Part shown: positions 31,779-40,894 of the stretch, piece after piece
Position numbering within the stretch: the stretch's first letter is position 1
How the letters are laid out: each line of letters starts with the position of its first letter
Assembly: GCA_002347725.1 (NCBI GenBank)
Contig: DDXA01000004.1
Location: forward strand, 806,001 to 870,000
From: Actinobacteria bacterium UBA2272
GTDB taxonomy: Bacteria; Actinomycetota; Coriobacteriia; Anaerosomatales; Anaerosomataceae
Reading direction: 5' to 3'
DNA length: 64,000 nt
Translations under genes and position numbers: made by a program
The notes under the pieces: generated by a model
What the model was told of the DNA's origin: nothing
Seen by the model: only the letters and a program-made list of their open reading frames with translations
Databases searched by the model: none

Positions 31779-33632
31779 CTACGGTTCCTCGGGCAGCTTG
31801 CCCACCTCGATCTCGACGGTGTCGCCGCGGCTGGCCGACGCGCCCGGGATCGGGAACTGGTTGATGACGATGCCGTCATCCGGACTGTCGACGTAGACCA
31901 CCTTTGCCACGAGGCCGGCGGCCTCTATCGCCGTCTTGGCTTCGGCTTCGGTCTTTCCGCGCACGTCGGGCACGAGGATGACCTCGGGGCCCTTTGAGAC
32001 GTCTATCGTCACCGTGCTGCCCGCCTCGACCAGGACGTCGGCGTCGGGCTTCTGAGAGACCACCGAACCCTTGATCACCGATGCGTGGAAGACCTCGTTG
32101 ACCTTGACCGCGAGTCCGGCGGCCTTGATGTCGGCGGTGGCGTCGGCCTGTGGCTTGCCGACCACGTTGGGCACCTTGACCTGCGCGACGCCTTCCGAGA
32201 CGTACAAGATCACACGTGTGCCCTTGGGAACCTGGGCGCCGGCCGCGGGCTCGGTACGGATCACCTCACCCTTGGGGACGTCTGCGTTGTTCTCGCGGAT
32301 CGTCTTGTCGTAGTCCAGGCCGGAGTCAGCCGACCGGAGGATGTCTATCGCCTCGCCCTCGGCCATGGTGGTGAAGTCGGGGACCTCGACTTGCGCGATG
32401 CCGAGGCTGATCACCACGTTGACCGCGGTGCCCTTCTCGACCTTGCTGCCCGCGGTGGGGTCCTGGCGGATGATGAGCCCGATCTCGACGGCGTCGTTGT
32501 TCTCGGTACCGAGTTCACCGATGACGAGTCCGGCTGCACTGAGCTCGGCGATCGCCTGTTCCTCGGTGAGTCCGGTCAGCGTCGGCACGACCACGCCGCT
32601 GTTGCCGATGAGTCCGATCGCGTATGCGCCGCCGATGCCGAGTGCGATGATGAGCGCGCCGATGGCGACCCACATCCATGGATTCGTGCGGCGCTCCGGG
32701 ATCGCTCGCACGGGGGGCGGTGACTCCGTGCGGGGGGTGGACGTGCGATCGACGGCCGGCAGCACGCTTGTCTGGCCGATGTCCGCCACACCACCGTACG
32801 CACCGCCGATGGCGGGCTCGCCACCGATCACGCGCTTCAGGTCGTCTCTCATCTCGGCAGCCGACGTGTAGCGCTGACCCGGGTCTTTGCGCATCGCCCG
32901 CAAGATGACCGCCTCGAGTCCGGGCGGGATCGAGCCGCGGATCTGCCGGGGCGGCGTCGCCTCATCGTTGACCTGCATGAGCGCGGTGGCCACGGGCGTG
33001 TCGCCGTCGAACGGCACGCGCCCGGTCACCATCTCGTAGAGGGTGACGCCGAGCGAGTACAGGTCGGAAGACGGCGTGAGGGTGCGCCCCTGGGCCTGCT
33101 CGGGGCTGATGTACTGCGCGGTCCCGAGAACGGAGCCCGTCTGGGTCATCGTGGTGTTGCCCGCCCTGGCGATGCCGAAGTCCATGACCTTGATCGCGCC
33201 GTCGGGCGTGAGCACGATGTTGTGCGGCTTGATGTCCCGGTGGATGATGTCGTATCCATGGGCCACGCCAAGCGCCGCGCACACCTGCGCCGCGTACTCG
33301 GCGGCTTTGAGCGGGTCGAGCGGTCCACGCTCGGTGACAAGTGACTTGAGATCGCGTCCGTTCACGTACTCCATGACGATGTAGTACGTCTCTCCGTCAC
33401 GACCCCAGTCGTAGATGTTCACGATGTTGGGATGTGAGAGATTCGCCGCGGCCTGAGCCTCCTGGCGGAAACGCGCGACGAAGTTGGGATCAGCGGCATA
33501 GCGCGCGTGCAGCACCTTGACGGCGACCGTCCGGCCGAGGACTTCGTCCACGGACTTATAGACGTCGGCCATCCCGCCTGTGCCGATCTTCTCGGTGGCG
33601 CGGTACCTGCGCCCGAAAACGAGGTCTTCCAC
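31779..33632 (-). CDS. pknB: PASTA-domain Ser/Thr protein kinase (PknB/Stk1)
   Basis: 617 residues if started at GTG 33632, which has GAGAGGG 10 nt upstream; an in-frame GTG at 33671 would add 13 residues. Kinase domain about 8-270: GTGGMADVYK glycine loop, VAVKVLHA lysine, IIHRDIKPHNIVL catalytic loop, KVMDFGIAR and YISPEQAQG. A membrane helix (about 320-345, WMWVAIGALIIALGIGGAYA) is followed by four PASTA repeats (about 350-615; VVPTLTGLTEEQAI, VEVPDFTTMAEGEA, VKVPNVVGKPQADA, ILVPDVRGKTEAEA). PASTA repeats sense muropeptides or lipid II; the kinase controls wall growth. It is the last gene of the fha-pstP-SEDS/PBP operon. Confidence 0.93.
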   Translation of the reverse strand: MEDLVFGRRYRATEKIGTGGMADVYKSVDEVLGRTVAVKVLHARYAADPNFVARFRQEAQAAANLSHPNIVNIYDWGRDGETYYIVMEYVNGRDLKSLVTERGPLDPLKAAEYAAQVCAALGVAHGYDIIHRDIKPHNIVLTPDGAIKVMDFGIARAGNTTMTQTGSVLGTAQYISPEQAQGRTLTPSSDLYSLGVTLYEMVTGRVPFDGDTPVATALMQVNDEATPPRQIRGSIPPGLEAVILRAMRKDPGQRYTSAAEMRDDLKRVIGGEPAIGGAYGGVADIGQTSVLPAVDRTSTPRTESPPPVRAIPERRTNPWMWVAIGALIIALGIGGAYAIGLIGNSGVVVPTLTGLTEEQAIAELSAAGLVIGELGTENNDAVEIGLIIRQDPTAGSKVEKGTAVNVVISLGIAQVEVPDFTTMAEGEAIDILRSADSGLDYDKTIRENNADVPKGEVIRTEPAAGAQVPKGTRVILYVSEGVAQVKVPNVVGKPQADATADIKAAGLAVKVNEVFHASVIKGSVVSQKPDADVLVEAGSTVTIDVSKGPEVILVPDVRGKTEAEAKTAIEAAGLVAKVVYVDSPDDGIVINQFPIPGASASRGDTVEIEVGKLPEEP

Positions 33633-33723
33633 CAGTTGCCTACCCTCTCTCACCTGCGACGATACGCTCACGCGCCCATCTATTCTACCGTATAGCCGCC
33701 CGCTTCGCTCTCAGCGTCGCGGG

Positions 33724-36465
33724 TCACTTCATCACGCTGAGTGCGGTCTCGAGCACGCCCCGTGCCGCCGGAGCGGCTACGCTCCCGCCCACGCCTGCGT
33801 TCTCCAAGACGATCGCCACCGCAACGCGCGGGTTCTCGGCCGGCGCGAACGCGATGAACCAGGCGTGCGTCCCCACGCTCTTGCCGACCTCGGCGGTGCC
33901 GGTCTTGCCGGCCACGGTGATGCCGGGTAGCGCGGCGCGCGACCCTGAGCCGCTCGTCACGGCGGTGATCATGAGATCCGTCACCGTTGCGGCGGTCGCC
34001 GGGTCCAGCGCCGACTTCCACGGCCGTGGGGTCGTCTCGCTGAGGATGCGGCCCGCGCGGTCGCTGACCGCGTCTATGAGGTGCGGGCGCATGGCGACGC
34101 CATCGTTGCCGATCGCGGCCGCGACGAGCGCCATCTGCAGCGGGGTCACCTGCGGCCCCGGCGGGCTCTCGTGCTCTCCGACGGGCTGGCCCACACCGGC
34201 CCACGCCGTCTCCCACACCGTCATCTCGCGTGGGTCGGGCATGAGCGAAGCGATCGTCGGCACTTCGAGCGGCGGTACGGCGTTCATGCCGAACGCCTCG
34301 GATGTCGCCACCAGCCGGTCGGCGCCGAGGTCGGCGGCGAGTTGTCCGAACACGGTGTTGATCGAACTCGCGGTCGCTTTGCGCAGATCGACATCGCCGT
34401 ACGAGCTGCCGCCGTAGTTGGTCACCGGTGCGCCACCGATATCGATGCTCGCCGGTCCCGCGTAGCGCGTGCCCTCGGTTGCCACCTGTGATGCCAGCGC
34501 GGATGCGAGTGTGACGACCTTGAACGTCGAGCCTGGCGGATAGAGGCTCGTGGTCGCGCGGTTCACGAGCGGGGCGGGTCCTCCGGCGGCGGAGAGCGAC
34601 GCCCAGTCGGCGTCCAGCCGGTCGGGCTCGTAGGCCGGCGAGGACGCGAGCGCGAGCACTGCGCCCGTGCGCGGGTCGATCACGACGCACGCGCCCCGGT
34701 TGGCGCCGAGTGCGGCCTCCGCCGCGGCCTGGATACGCGTATCGATCGTGAGGCGCACGTCGTTGCCGGGTACGGGTATGCCGGCGGCGGCCTCGATCAT
34801 GTCGCTCAGCGTGGCGAAGTCGCTCTTGCCGGCGAGTGCGTCGTTCATCGCCGCCTCGACGCCCGACCGTCCGTACTGGCTGCTGTAGTAGCCGAGTACG
34901 TGCGCGGCGCGCGTTCCGTGCGGGTAGCTGCGCCGGAACAGCGCCCCCTCGCGCACCGACTCGGCCAGCACGATACCGTCCGCCGAGATGATGGCGCCGC
35001 GCTCCTGGCGCATCTCGGCGGCGAGACCGCGCGAGTTGGCCGGCTGTGCGGCCAGGCTCTTGGCTGCGATCGCCTGCACGTAGGTCAGGTTGACGGTGAG
35101 CGCCACCATGAGTGCCACGACCAGGGCACCCACCCGCACGAGCCGTCTGGTCAGTGCGAGGCGGCCGAGCAGTCCGCCGCCACCGCTCACGACCACTTCG
35201 GTGTCGTTGCCGGTACCGGTGTCGCCCGCGCGCATGAGCAAGCCGAGGAGGATGAAGTTCGAGAGGATCGAGCTGCCGCCGTAACTCACGAACGGGAGTG
35301 TGATGCCCGTGAGCGGGATGAGCCGCGTCACGCCGCCGATGATGACGAACGCCTGCAGGCCGAAGGTGGCCACAAGGCCGACAGCCACGAGTGCCGAGAC
35401 ATCGGAACGCGAGCGTGCGCCGGTGGCCAGGCCACGGAGGCAGAAGGCGAGGAACGCGATGATGAGTGCCGCGCCGCCAAGGAGTCCGAGTTCCTCAGCT
35501 ATGGCGGTGAAGATGAAGTCGGTCTCCACAAACGGGATGCGCCCCGGTAGCCCCTTGCCGATGCCCACGCCGATCACGCGTCCCGCCGCGAGCGCGAACA
35601 GTGACTGCGCCAGCTGATAGCCGCGGCCGGTGGCGTCGGCGAAGGGATCGAGCCAGATCTCCACACGCTGCTGCACGTGGGCAAACATCATGTAGGCGGC
35701 AGTCGCGCCTGCGCTGAACAGGCCGAGTCCGGCGACGACGTACGTGGCGCGTCCTGTGGCGGTGTAGATCATCACGAGGAACACGCCGAAGAAGAGCAGG
35801 CTTGAGCCGAGGTCCTTCTCGGCGACGAGGATCACGAGCGACAACGCCCACATGAACAGCAGCGGCCCCAGATGTTTGGCCGGCGGGAGCCATATGCCGA
35901 AGACGCGGCGTGTGGAGACCGAGAGGACCTCGCGCTTCTCGGCCAGGTATGCGGCGAGGAAGATGACGATGAGGATCTTGGCGATCTCGGCTGGCTGGAA
36001 CGACATGCCGGCGAACCTGAGCCACAGCTTCGCGCCGTTGACCTCGACACCGACGATCGCGGGCAGGATGAGCAGCACGATGCCGACGAGCGCGATGGTG
36101 TACTTGTAGCGGGCGAGTCGTTCGAGCGACGGCACCGCGGCCAGCGTCGCGACGAGCGCGACGACCCCGGCAAGCACCCAGAGGATCTGGCTTGCGGCGA
36201 GCTCCGCGTCCAGCCGCGTGATGAAGGCCAAGCCGATCCCCGACAGCAGGAATGCGATCGGGAGAAGTGCCGGGTCCGCTCCCCGGGCGAGGAAGCGCGC
36301 TGCGACGTGGGCGCCGAGGAACGAGCCGAGCAGGCCGAGCGGTACGACGATGTCCGGCCAGTTCACCGTGCCACCGCGCGCTCCCTGCACGAGGACGAAC
36401 AGCAGCACCACCGCAGGCGCAGCGGCGAGCAGCAAGAGGAGTTCGGTGTCCCGTCGGCTCCGCAT
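33724..36465 (-). CDS. fused SEDS glycosyltransferase (FtsW/RodA) and class B penicillin-binding transpeptidase
   Basis: 913 residues in one frame. Residues 1-410: about ten helices of a SEDS polymerase, with VEVNGAKLWLRFAGMSFQPA, EKDLGSSLLFFG, the WLDPFADATGRGYQLAQS loop containing the conserved Asp (273), and ETDFIFTAIAEELGLLGG. Residues 430-913: one membrane helix (about 445-460), a pedestal, then the transpeptidase with SxxK Ser646 (PPGSTFK649), SxN Ser701-Asn703 and KTG Lys854. In most Actinobacteria these are two adjacent genes (rodA and pbpA); here no stop separates them. All catalytic motifs of both halves look intact, so one chain should polymerise and cross-link glycan. Confidence 0.93.
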   Translation of the reverse strand: MRSRRDTELLLLLAAAPAVVLLFVLVQGARGGTVNWPDIVVPLGLLGSFLGAHVAARFLARGADPALLPIAFLLSGIGLAFITRLDAELAASQILWVLAGVVALVATLAAVPSLERLARYKYTIALVGIVLLILPAIVGVEVNGAKLWLRFAGMSFQPAEIAKILIVIFLAAYLAEKREVLSVSTRRVFGIWLPPAKHLGPLLFMWALSLVILVAEKDLGSSLLFFGVFLVMIYTATGRATYVVAGLGLFSAGATAAYMMFAHVQQRVEIWLDPFADATGRGYQLAQSLFALAAGRVIGVGIGKGLPGRIPFVETDFIFTAIAEELGLLGGAALIIAFLAFCLRGLATGARSRSDVSALVAVGLVATFGLQAFVIIGGVTRLIPLTGITLPFVSYGGSSILSNFILLGLLMRAGDTGTGNDTEVVVSGGGGLLGRLALTRRLVRVGALVVALMVALTVNLTYVQAIAAKSLAAQPANSRGLAAEMRQERGAIISADGIVLAESVREGALFRRSYPHGTRAAHVLGYYSSQYGRSGVEAAMNDALAGKSDFATLSDMIEAAAGIPVPGNDVRLTIDTRIQAAAEAALGANRGACVVIDPRTGAVLALASSPAYEPDRLDADWASLSAAGGPAPLVNRATTSLYPPGSTFKVVTLASALASQVATEGTRYAGPASIDIGGAPVTNYGGSSYGDVDLRKATASSINTVFGQLAADLGADRLVATSEAFGMNAVPPLEVPTIASLMPDPREMTVWETAWAGVGQPVGEHESPPGPQVTPLQMALVAAAIGNDGVAMRPHLIDAVSDRAGRILSETTPRPWKSALDPATAATVTDLMITAVTSGSGSRAALPGITVAGKTGTAEVGKSVGTHAWFIAFAPAENPRVAVAIVLENAGVGGSVAAPAARGVLETALSVMK

Positions 36466-36472
36466 CGCGGCC

Positions 36473-37558
36473 TTAGGGTGCCGGGGCGGTCGTGGTCTCC
36501 GCCGAGGCCTGGTCGCGGTACTGCCGGACGAGCTCGCGCGCGGCGGCGATGCCGTCGACGCGGATGCCGCCGTTCAGGCGAGTGGCCGTGATCGGGTCGA
36601 GCGCGCTCACCGGGATGGTTGTGACCTCGGAACGCCAGTTGAGGCTGATACCGGCGAACTCGCCCGGCACGCCTTCGTAGACCACGACCACGCCGTTCTC
36701 GTCGACGACATACGCCTGCGAGCGTGCGTATGAATCGGCCGACCATGCAGCTGCTGCGATGACCGCGAGGAGCGCGATGAGCCATAGCAGGCGCAGCCCC
36801 CATCTGGGTCCGCCGGCAGACCGCGCCGCACGCGTGGGCTTCACCTTGCCGATGTCGGCGACCACCACGGTCACGTTGTCGTGACCCCCCGCGTCGAGCG
36901 CGGCGTCGATCAGCCGGTCGACGGCGGCTGCGGGCGTAGGAGCCGCCGCGAGGATGCGCTCGATCTCCTCGTCCAGGACGAGACCGGTCAGGCCGTCGGT
37001 TGCGAGCAGCAGCCGGTCGCCGGAGGCCGCCTCGACCTCGAAGGTGTCGGCGAGTGTATCCGGGTCAGAGCCGAGCGCACGCGTGATCACGCTGCGGTTT
37101 GGGTGGTTCCGCGCCTCCTCGGCGCTCAGGCGGCCCTGCCGCACGAGATCGGCGACCATCGAGTGGTCCTGGGTCAGCTGCTCGAGCGCGCCGAGATGCA
37201 GCAGGTACGCGCGGCTGTCGCCGACGTGCGCGACGGCGATGCGTGTGCCGTCGACCATCGCGGCCGTCAGCGTCGTACCCATACCGCTGCGGCCACGACC
37301 GGACGCGGCGGCGTCTATGACGGCGGCATTCGCCTGGCGGACGGAACGGCCGAGTGCCTTGGCGTCTGCCTGGCGGGGCGCCGTGTCGAGCAGGGTGTCG
37401 ATCGCCAGAGAGCTCGCGATCTCACCCGCCTGATGGCCGCCGAGGCCGTCGGCGACCGCGTACAGCGGCGGTGCGAGCAGGTACGCGTCCTCGTTGCCGG
37501 GGCGCACCATGCCCACGTGGCTGTCTCCCGCGAACGATGCGTCGTTGCGCGCGCTCAC
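36473..37558 (-). CDS. pstP: PP2C-type Ser/Thr protein phosphatase (PstP)
   Basis: 361 residues; start overlaps fhaB by 4 nt, stop lies 7 nt before the SEDS-PBP gene. Catalytic domain about 1-240: GMVRPGNEDAYLL, YAVADGLGGHQAGEIAS (metal Asp/Gly), GMGTTLTAAMVDGTRI, VAHVGDSRAYLLHLG, TQDHSMVADLVRQG, LLATDGLTGLV and GGHDNVTVVVADI, i.e. all PPM motifs. One membrane helix (about 258-280) is followed by an extracytoplasmic tail of 80 residues. It reverses phosphorylation by the PASTA kinase in the same operon. Confidence 0.92.
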   Translation of the reverse strand: MSARNDASFAGDSHVGMVRPGNEDAYLLAPPLYAVADGLGGHQAGEIASSLAIDTLLDTAPRQADAKALGRSVRQANAAVIDAAASGRGRSGMGTTLTAAMVDGTRIAVAHVGDSRAYLLHLGALEQLTQDHSMVADLVRQGRLSAEEARNHPNRSVITRALGSDPDTLADTFEVEAASGDRLLLATDGLTGLVLDEEIERILAAAPTPAAAVDRLIDAALDAGGHDNVTVVVADIGKVKPTRAARSAGGPRWGLRLLWLIALLAVIAAAAWSADSYARSQAYVVDENGVVVVYEGVPGEFAGISLNWRSEVTTIPVSALDPITATRLNGGIRVDGIAAARELVRQYRDQASAETTTAPAP

Positions 37559-37971
37559 GGCCTCACCACCTCAAGGCGGTTCTGGCCCAGATCGATGACG
37601 TCACCGGCGGCGATCGGCAGTGGGCGGGTCGCTGGTTGCCCGTTGACGAGCGTACCGTTGGTGGAGCCGAGGTCTTCGAGCATGAGCCCGCTGTCGCCCG
37701 GCACGATGCGGGCATGCGTGCCCGAGACGAAGTCGTCGGCGATGACGAGATCCGCGTCGGGTGATCGGCCGATGATGACCGGCCCGGTGAGCGGTATCGA
37801 AACACCGGTGATCTCGCGGGGTCCTTTGGTGACGCGCAGTACGAGACTCTTGCGCTCACGCCCCGCGCGGCCGCCGATCATGCCGATGCCGGTCTTGACC
37901 GCTGCGAACAGGAAGAAGTAGAGCAGCGCGATGAGCACTATCCGGCCGAAGAGGAGGGCGACGTCGATCAT
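37555..37971 (-). CDS. fhaB: membrane-anchored FHA-domain protein (FhaB/FipA-like)
   Basis: 138 residues. An N-terminal membrane helix (about 5-27, LLFGRIVLIALLYFFLFAAV) is followed by a basic stretch and one FHA domain (about 58-136): PVIIGRSPDADLVIADDFVS, GTHARI and LEDLGSTNGTLVNGQ, with the phosphothreonine-binding Arg, Ser and Asn in place. It should recruit Thr-phosphorylated proteins of the PASTA-kinase pathway to the membrane. The gap to fhaA is 3 nt and the overlap with pstP is 4 nt. Confidence 0.92.
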   Translation of the reverse strand: MIDVALLFGRIVLIALLYFFLFAAVKTGIGMIGGRAGRERKSLVLRVTKGPREITGVSIPLTGPVIIGRSPDADLVIADDFVSGTHARIVPGDSGLMLEDLGSTNGTLVNGQPATRPLPIAAGDVIDLGQNRLEVVRP

Positions 37972-37974
37972 CGC

Positions 37975-38688
37975 TCACCGTCCCGGTTCGTGGTACGTGA
38001 GCCGGGTCAGCCCGATCTCGATGACGTCCCCGTTGCGGAGACGCGCCCGCTCGACCGGCTGACCGTTCACGTGCGTGCCGTTGGTTGAGCCGAGATCGGT
38101 GATGGCCCAGCCGTCGTCGAGCGGGATGAACGCCGCGTGGCGGCGCGACACGTTCGCGTCGGGCAGGCAGATCTGGCACTCGGCAAGCCTGCCGACGACC
38201 ACCTCGTCACCGCGCAGAGCGATGTCGTGCTCGAAGTCGCTCACGGTGACCGTCGCGATGTCGGAGCCCGGGGCCGGCGTCGCGACGAGCGACGGTGCGG
38301 GGCCGGACTGTCCAGCGGGGGGCTCGGCCAGCACGGCGCTCACGCGGAAGCGGCCGAGCCGAAGATCGTCGTGTGTCGTGAAGGTCACCGACGGCCGCGC
38401 GGCGAGCAGGTAGCCTCGCTCCCGGGCGTGGTCGATCAGGTACGTGGCGAGCTCACCGCCGAGGAGCGGCTTGAAGGAGCCGAGCTTCTCGTTGTCCTCC
38501 TCCGACAGAGCGATCGTGTAGGCGGTGGGCGCGTAGACGACACCGACGCCGAGTGCCCGACCGTCATCGGCAGCACGGGCGATCGCACGGGCGAGTTCGA
38601 CCGGTTGGACGGGGGAGCGGAAGGCGCCGGCGAACAGGCCCTCGACCCCGGCGGCGATGCGATCTTCGAAGTTGGAGAGGATGCCCAT
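37975..38688 (-). CDS. fhaA: FhaA: DUF3662 plus FHA domain
   Basis: 237 residues. The N-terminal DUF3662 region (about 1-115; GILSNFEDRIAAGVEGLFAG, VQPVELARAIARA, YAPTAYTIALS) and an Ala/Pro linker precede a C-terminal FHA domain (about 150-237): VVVGRLAECQICLPDANVSR, RHAAFI, ITDLGSTNGTHVNGQ. In mycobacteria FhaA binds the MurJ-type partner phosphorylated by PknB; the equivalent partner is not in this window. First gene of the five-gene wall-signalling operon, behind a candidate promoter at 38727-38735. Confidence 0.93.
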   Translation of the reverse strand: MGILSNFEDRIAAGVEGLFAGAFRSPVQPVELARAIARAADDGRALGVGVVYAPTAYTIALSEEDNEKLGSFKPLLGGELATYLIDHARERGYLLAARPSVTFTTHDDLRLGRFRVSAVLAEPPAGQSGPAPSLVATPAPGSDIATVTVSDFEHDIALRGDEVVVGRLAECQICLPDANVSRRHAAFIPLDDGWAITDLGSTNGTHVNGQPVERARLRNGDVIEIGLTRLTYHEPGR

Positions 38689-38726
38689 GTGCCTTCAGCC
38701 GGATAGGGGACACACTCAGACACCAC

Positions 38727-38735
38727 ATCATACCA
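38727..38735 (-). promoter_or_regulatory. candidate extended -10 promoter of the fha-pstP-SEDS/PBP-pknB operon
   Basis: Minus-strand TGG-TATGAT with the hexamer at 38732-38727; the fhaA ATG is about 40 nt downstream. No clear -35 is visible, which is usual for extended -10 promoters. Confidence 0.4.
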
Positions 38736-38815
38736 GGGGGGACCGCCGCCCGAGCCGCCGGGCGGCTGTCGTAAGCGGGCCGTTGACCTTTGCCGCCGCG
38801 CGCGTGTGTCCGCAG

Positions 38816-40525
38816 CTACTCTGCGTCTGTGCGCAGCGGGGGGCCGAGGGCGACTGCGACGAGCGCGGCCGCGGTGCCGATGGCGACGTCGGGCGCCCAG
38901 GCCGCCGGCCCGAACCCGGAACCGGGAAGTGCGGCCCAAAGCGCGTAGCCCGCCGCGAGCACGGCTGCGCCTGCGAGGACCCCCACTGCGGCCGCGAGCC
39001 GCGTCTGGCGGCCGGCGAGAAGGGCGCAGGTGGCTCCCGCCGCGGCCCAGACGATCGGTACGGCGAGCATCGCCGGATCGAAGTCGCCGACGGGTGTCAC
39101 TGTCCAGAAGCCCTCGGCAGACCACGGGAAGAGGAACATCTGCACGGGCGTGCGCAACAACGGGGCCGCGCCGCCGGTTGCGGCCGATGCGCCGAGGAGG
39201 AGCACCGCCGAGGCGGCCGAAGCGATTGCTGCCGGTATCGGCCGGAAGGCGAGTCCCGACAGCAGTGCTGCGCCAGGAGCCGCGCGCACGATCGCGAGTA
39301 CGGGCGCGGCGAGCGGCACGAGCGCGTCGGCCCGCCCGCGTCTGCCGCGCACGACCCAGAACGCGGCGGCCGCAACGCCGGTGAGCAGGCCGGGCAGCCA
39401 GCCACCAAACCGCGCGACGCCCGCCACGAGCCCCCCGAGTCCGAGCGCGAGTCCGAGTCCGGGTGCGAGGGCGCCCGCGAGAGCGACCATGAGTGTGACC
39501 CCGAACTGCGGAGCGATGGGAAGCCCAAACGCCCGCGTTCCGGCCCAGGCGAGCCACGCGCAGCCGAGTGCCGCTGCAAGCCGGGTGAGCACGCCAGCGT
39601 GTGGAGCGAGGCGATCCCACAGGCCGCCGGCATCGTACTCGTCGGGCAGATCGTCGTCGCCGATGAACTCACCGACGAACTCGGCGAGTGACCGCCTGCC
39701 GGACTCGGCATCACCGAGGTAGGGAAGGATCGCCTCCGCAAACCCGGCAACCGAAGCGTACCGATCCCGTGGATCGGGTTCGAGCGCGGTGAGCAGCGCG
39801 TGGTCGAGTGCGGCTGCGAGCGCCGGCTCGAACTCGGAAGGAGCCGGCACCTCGGCGACCTCGATCTTGAACAGCGAGCCCTCGGTGGTGTCGGAGTCGA
39901 ACGGGTTGGCATCGGTGAGCAGTTCGTAGACGAGCGCCGCAAACGCCCAGACGTCGGTGCGTTCGTCGAGGGCAGCGCCGCGGATCTGTTCGGGGGGCAT
40001 GTAGCCGATCGTGCCCGAGGTGCCGTGGGCGAGCCCGGCGGCGTCGGTGAGTGCCGAGATGCCGAAGTCGGCGACCTTCACGCGGCCCGTCCGCGTCGCG
40101 AGCACGTTCCCTGGCTTGAGATCGAGGTGCAGCACGCCGTTGTCGTGCGCGTAGCCCACCGCCGCCGCGACCGCCTCGACCACGGCAGCCACCTCATCGG
40201 AGTCGAGCGGGGTACGCGTCTCGTCGAGGACGTCTGCCAGGGAAGAGCCGTCCACATCCTCCATCACGATGTAGGCGTACTCACCGTCGGTGTCCCACTC
40301 GTGGACCGTGACGATGTTGGGGTGGTTGAGCAGCGCGGCGGTTCTCGCCTCGGCAAGCCCGGCGCGCGGCACCGGTCGGCCCAACGTGTCGGTCGGAAGG
40401 GGGATCTGCTTGATGGCCACCCTGCGGGTCATCTTGCTGTCGAACGCGAGCACGACCGAGCCATGACCGCCCGCGCCGAGTTCGGCGAGCGGGCGATAGC
40501 GGTCCAGGATGAGCTGCTCGTCCAC
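38816..40525 (-). CDS. Ser/Thr protein kinase with a polytopic membrane C-terminus
   Basis: 569 residues from GTG 40525 with AGGAG just upstream. Kinase domain about 8-265: GAGGHGSVVLAFDSKM glycine loop, VAIKQIPLP lysine, VLHLDLKPGNVL (an LD in place of the usual RD of HRD), KVADFGISAL and GYMPPEQIRG. Residues about 310-560 form a chain of eight or so hydrophobic helices rich in Ala/Leu/Gly (GVTLMVALAGALAPGLGLAL, AAVGVLAGAAVLAAGYALWA). No PASTA repeats. The missing HRD Arg suggests activity independent of activation-loop phosphorylation. Its target is unknown; it sits 127 nt upstream of the fha operon on the same strand. Confidence 0.85.
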   Translation of the reverse strand: MDEQLILDRYRPLAELGAGGHGSVVLAFDSKMTRRVAIKQIPLPTDTLGRPVPRAGLAEARTAALLNHPNIVTVHEWDTDGEYAYIVMEDVDGSSLADVLDETRTPLDSDEVAAVVEAVAAAVGYAHDNGVLHLDLKPGNVLATRTGRVKVADFGISALTDAAGLAHGTSGTIGYMPPEQIRGAALDERTDVWAFAALVYELLTDANPFDSDTTEGSLFKIEVAEVPAPSEFEPALAAALDHALLTALEPDPRDRYASVAGFAEAILPYLGDAESGRRSLAEFVGEFIGDDDLPDEYDAGGLWDRLAPHAGVLTRLAAALGCAWLAWAGTRAFGLPIAPQFGVTLMVALAGALAPGLGLALGLGGLVAGVARFGGWLPGLLTGVAAAAFWVVRGRRGRADALVPLAAPVLAIVRAAPGAALLSGLAFRPIPAAIASAASAVLLLGASAATGGAAPLLRTPVQMFLFPWSAEGFWTVTPVGDFDPAMLAVPIVWAAAGATCALLAGRQTRLAAAVGVLAGAAVLAAGYALWAALPGSGFGPAAWAPDVAIGTAAALVAVALGPPLRTDAE

Positions 40526-40627
40526 GGTGCTCCTGCGGTTGCGGCTGGTGCGATTGTACGTCACGCTCGGCCGTACCGACCGGTGTTCGCGTCCGGGCCG
40601 AGCCAGGACCCTTCGGGGAGGAGAGCA

Positions 40628-40837
40628 GTGGCTTATACGTATAAGGTCGTCCCGTTCGCCGTGGTGCCTCCGCAGCGCAGCACGCGCATGGAGAATCTTG
40701 CCACCGCAGCGGCCGAGATGGAGCGCCTCGTCAACCAGTGGGCGGCCTCGGGTTGGGAGTTCATGGGTGTCCAGCAAGTCCAGCTCGCGGACTTCGCCAC
40801 GCACTACGATGTGCTCGTTTTTCGGGCCGACGCATAG
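40628..40837 (+). CDS. DUF4177-like small protein
   Basis: 69 residues from GTG 40628 with GAGGAGAG at 40617-40624. The pattern YTYKVVPF...MERLVNQWAASGWEFMGVQQ...YDVLVFRA matches the short DUF4177 family, a small alpha/beta protein (about 55-70 residues) with the conserved N-G-WE core. Function unknown; the gene is divergent from the second kinase. Confidence 0.7.
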   Translation: MAYTYKVVPFAVVPPQRSTRMENLATAAAEMERLVNQWAASGWEFMGVQQVQLADFATHYDVLVFRADA

Positions 40838-40894
40838 CGACCCCGCGTTGCCGCAGGGCCGCTTTGGTGTTGCGTCGTTCGCGCTGAGCGGGGT

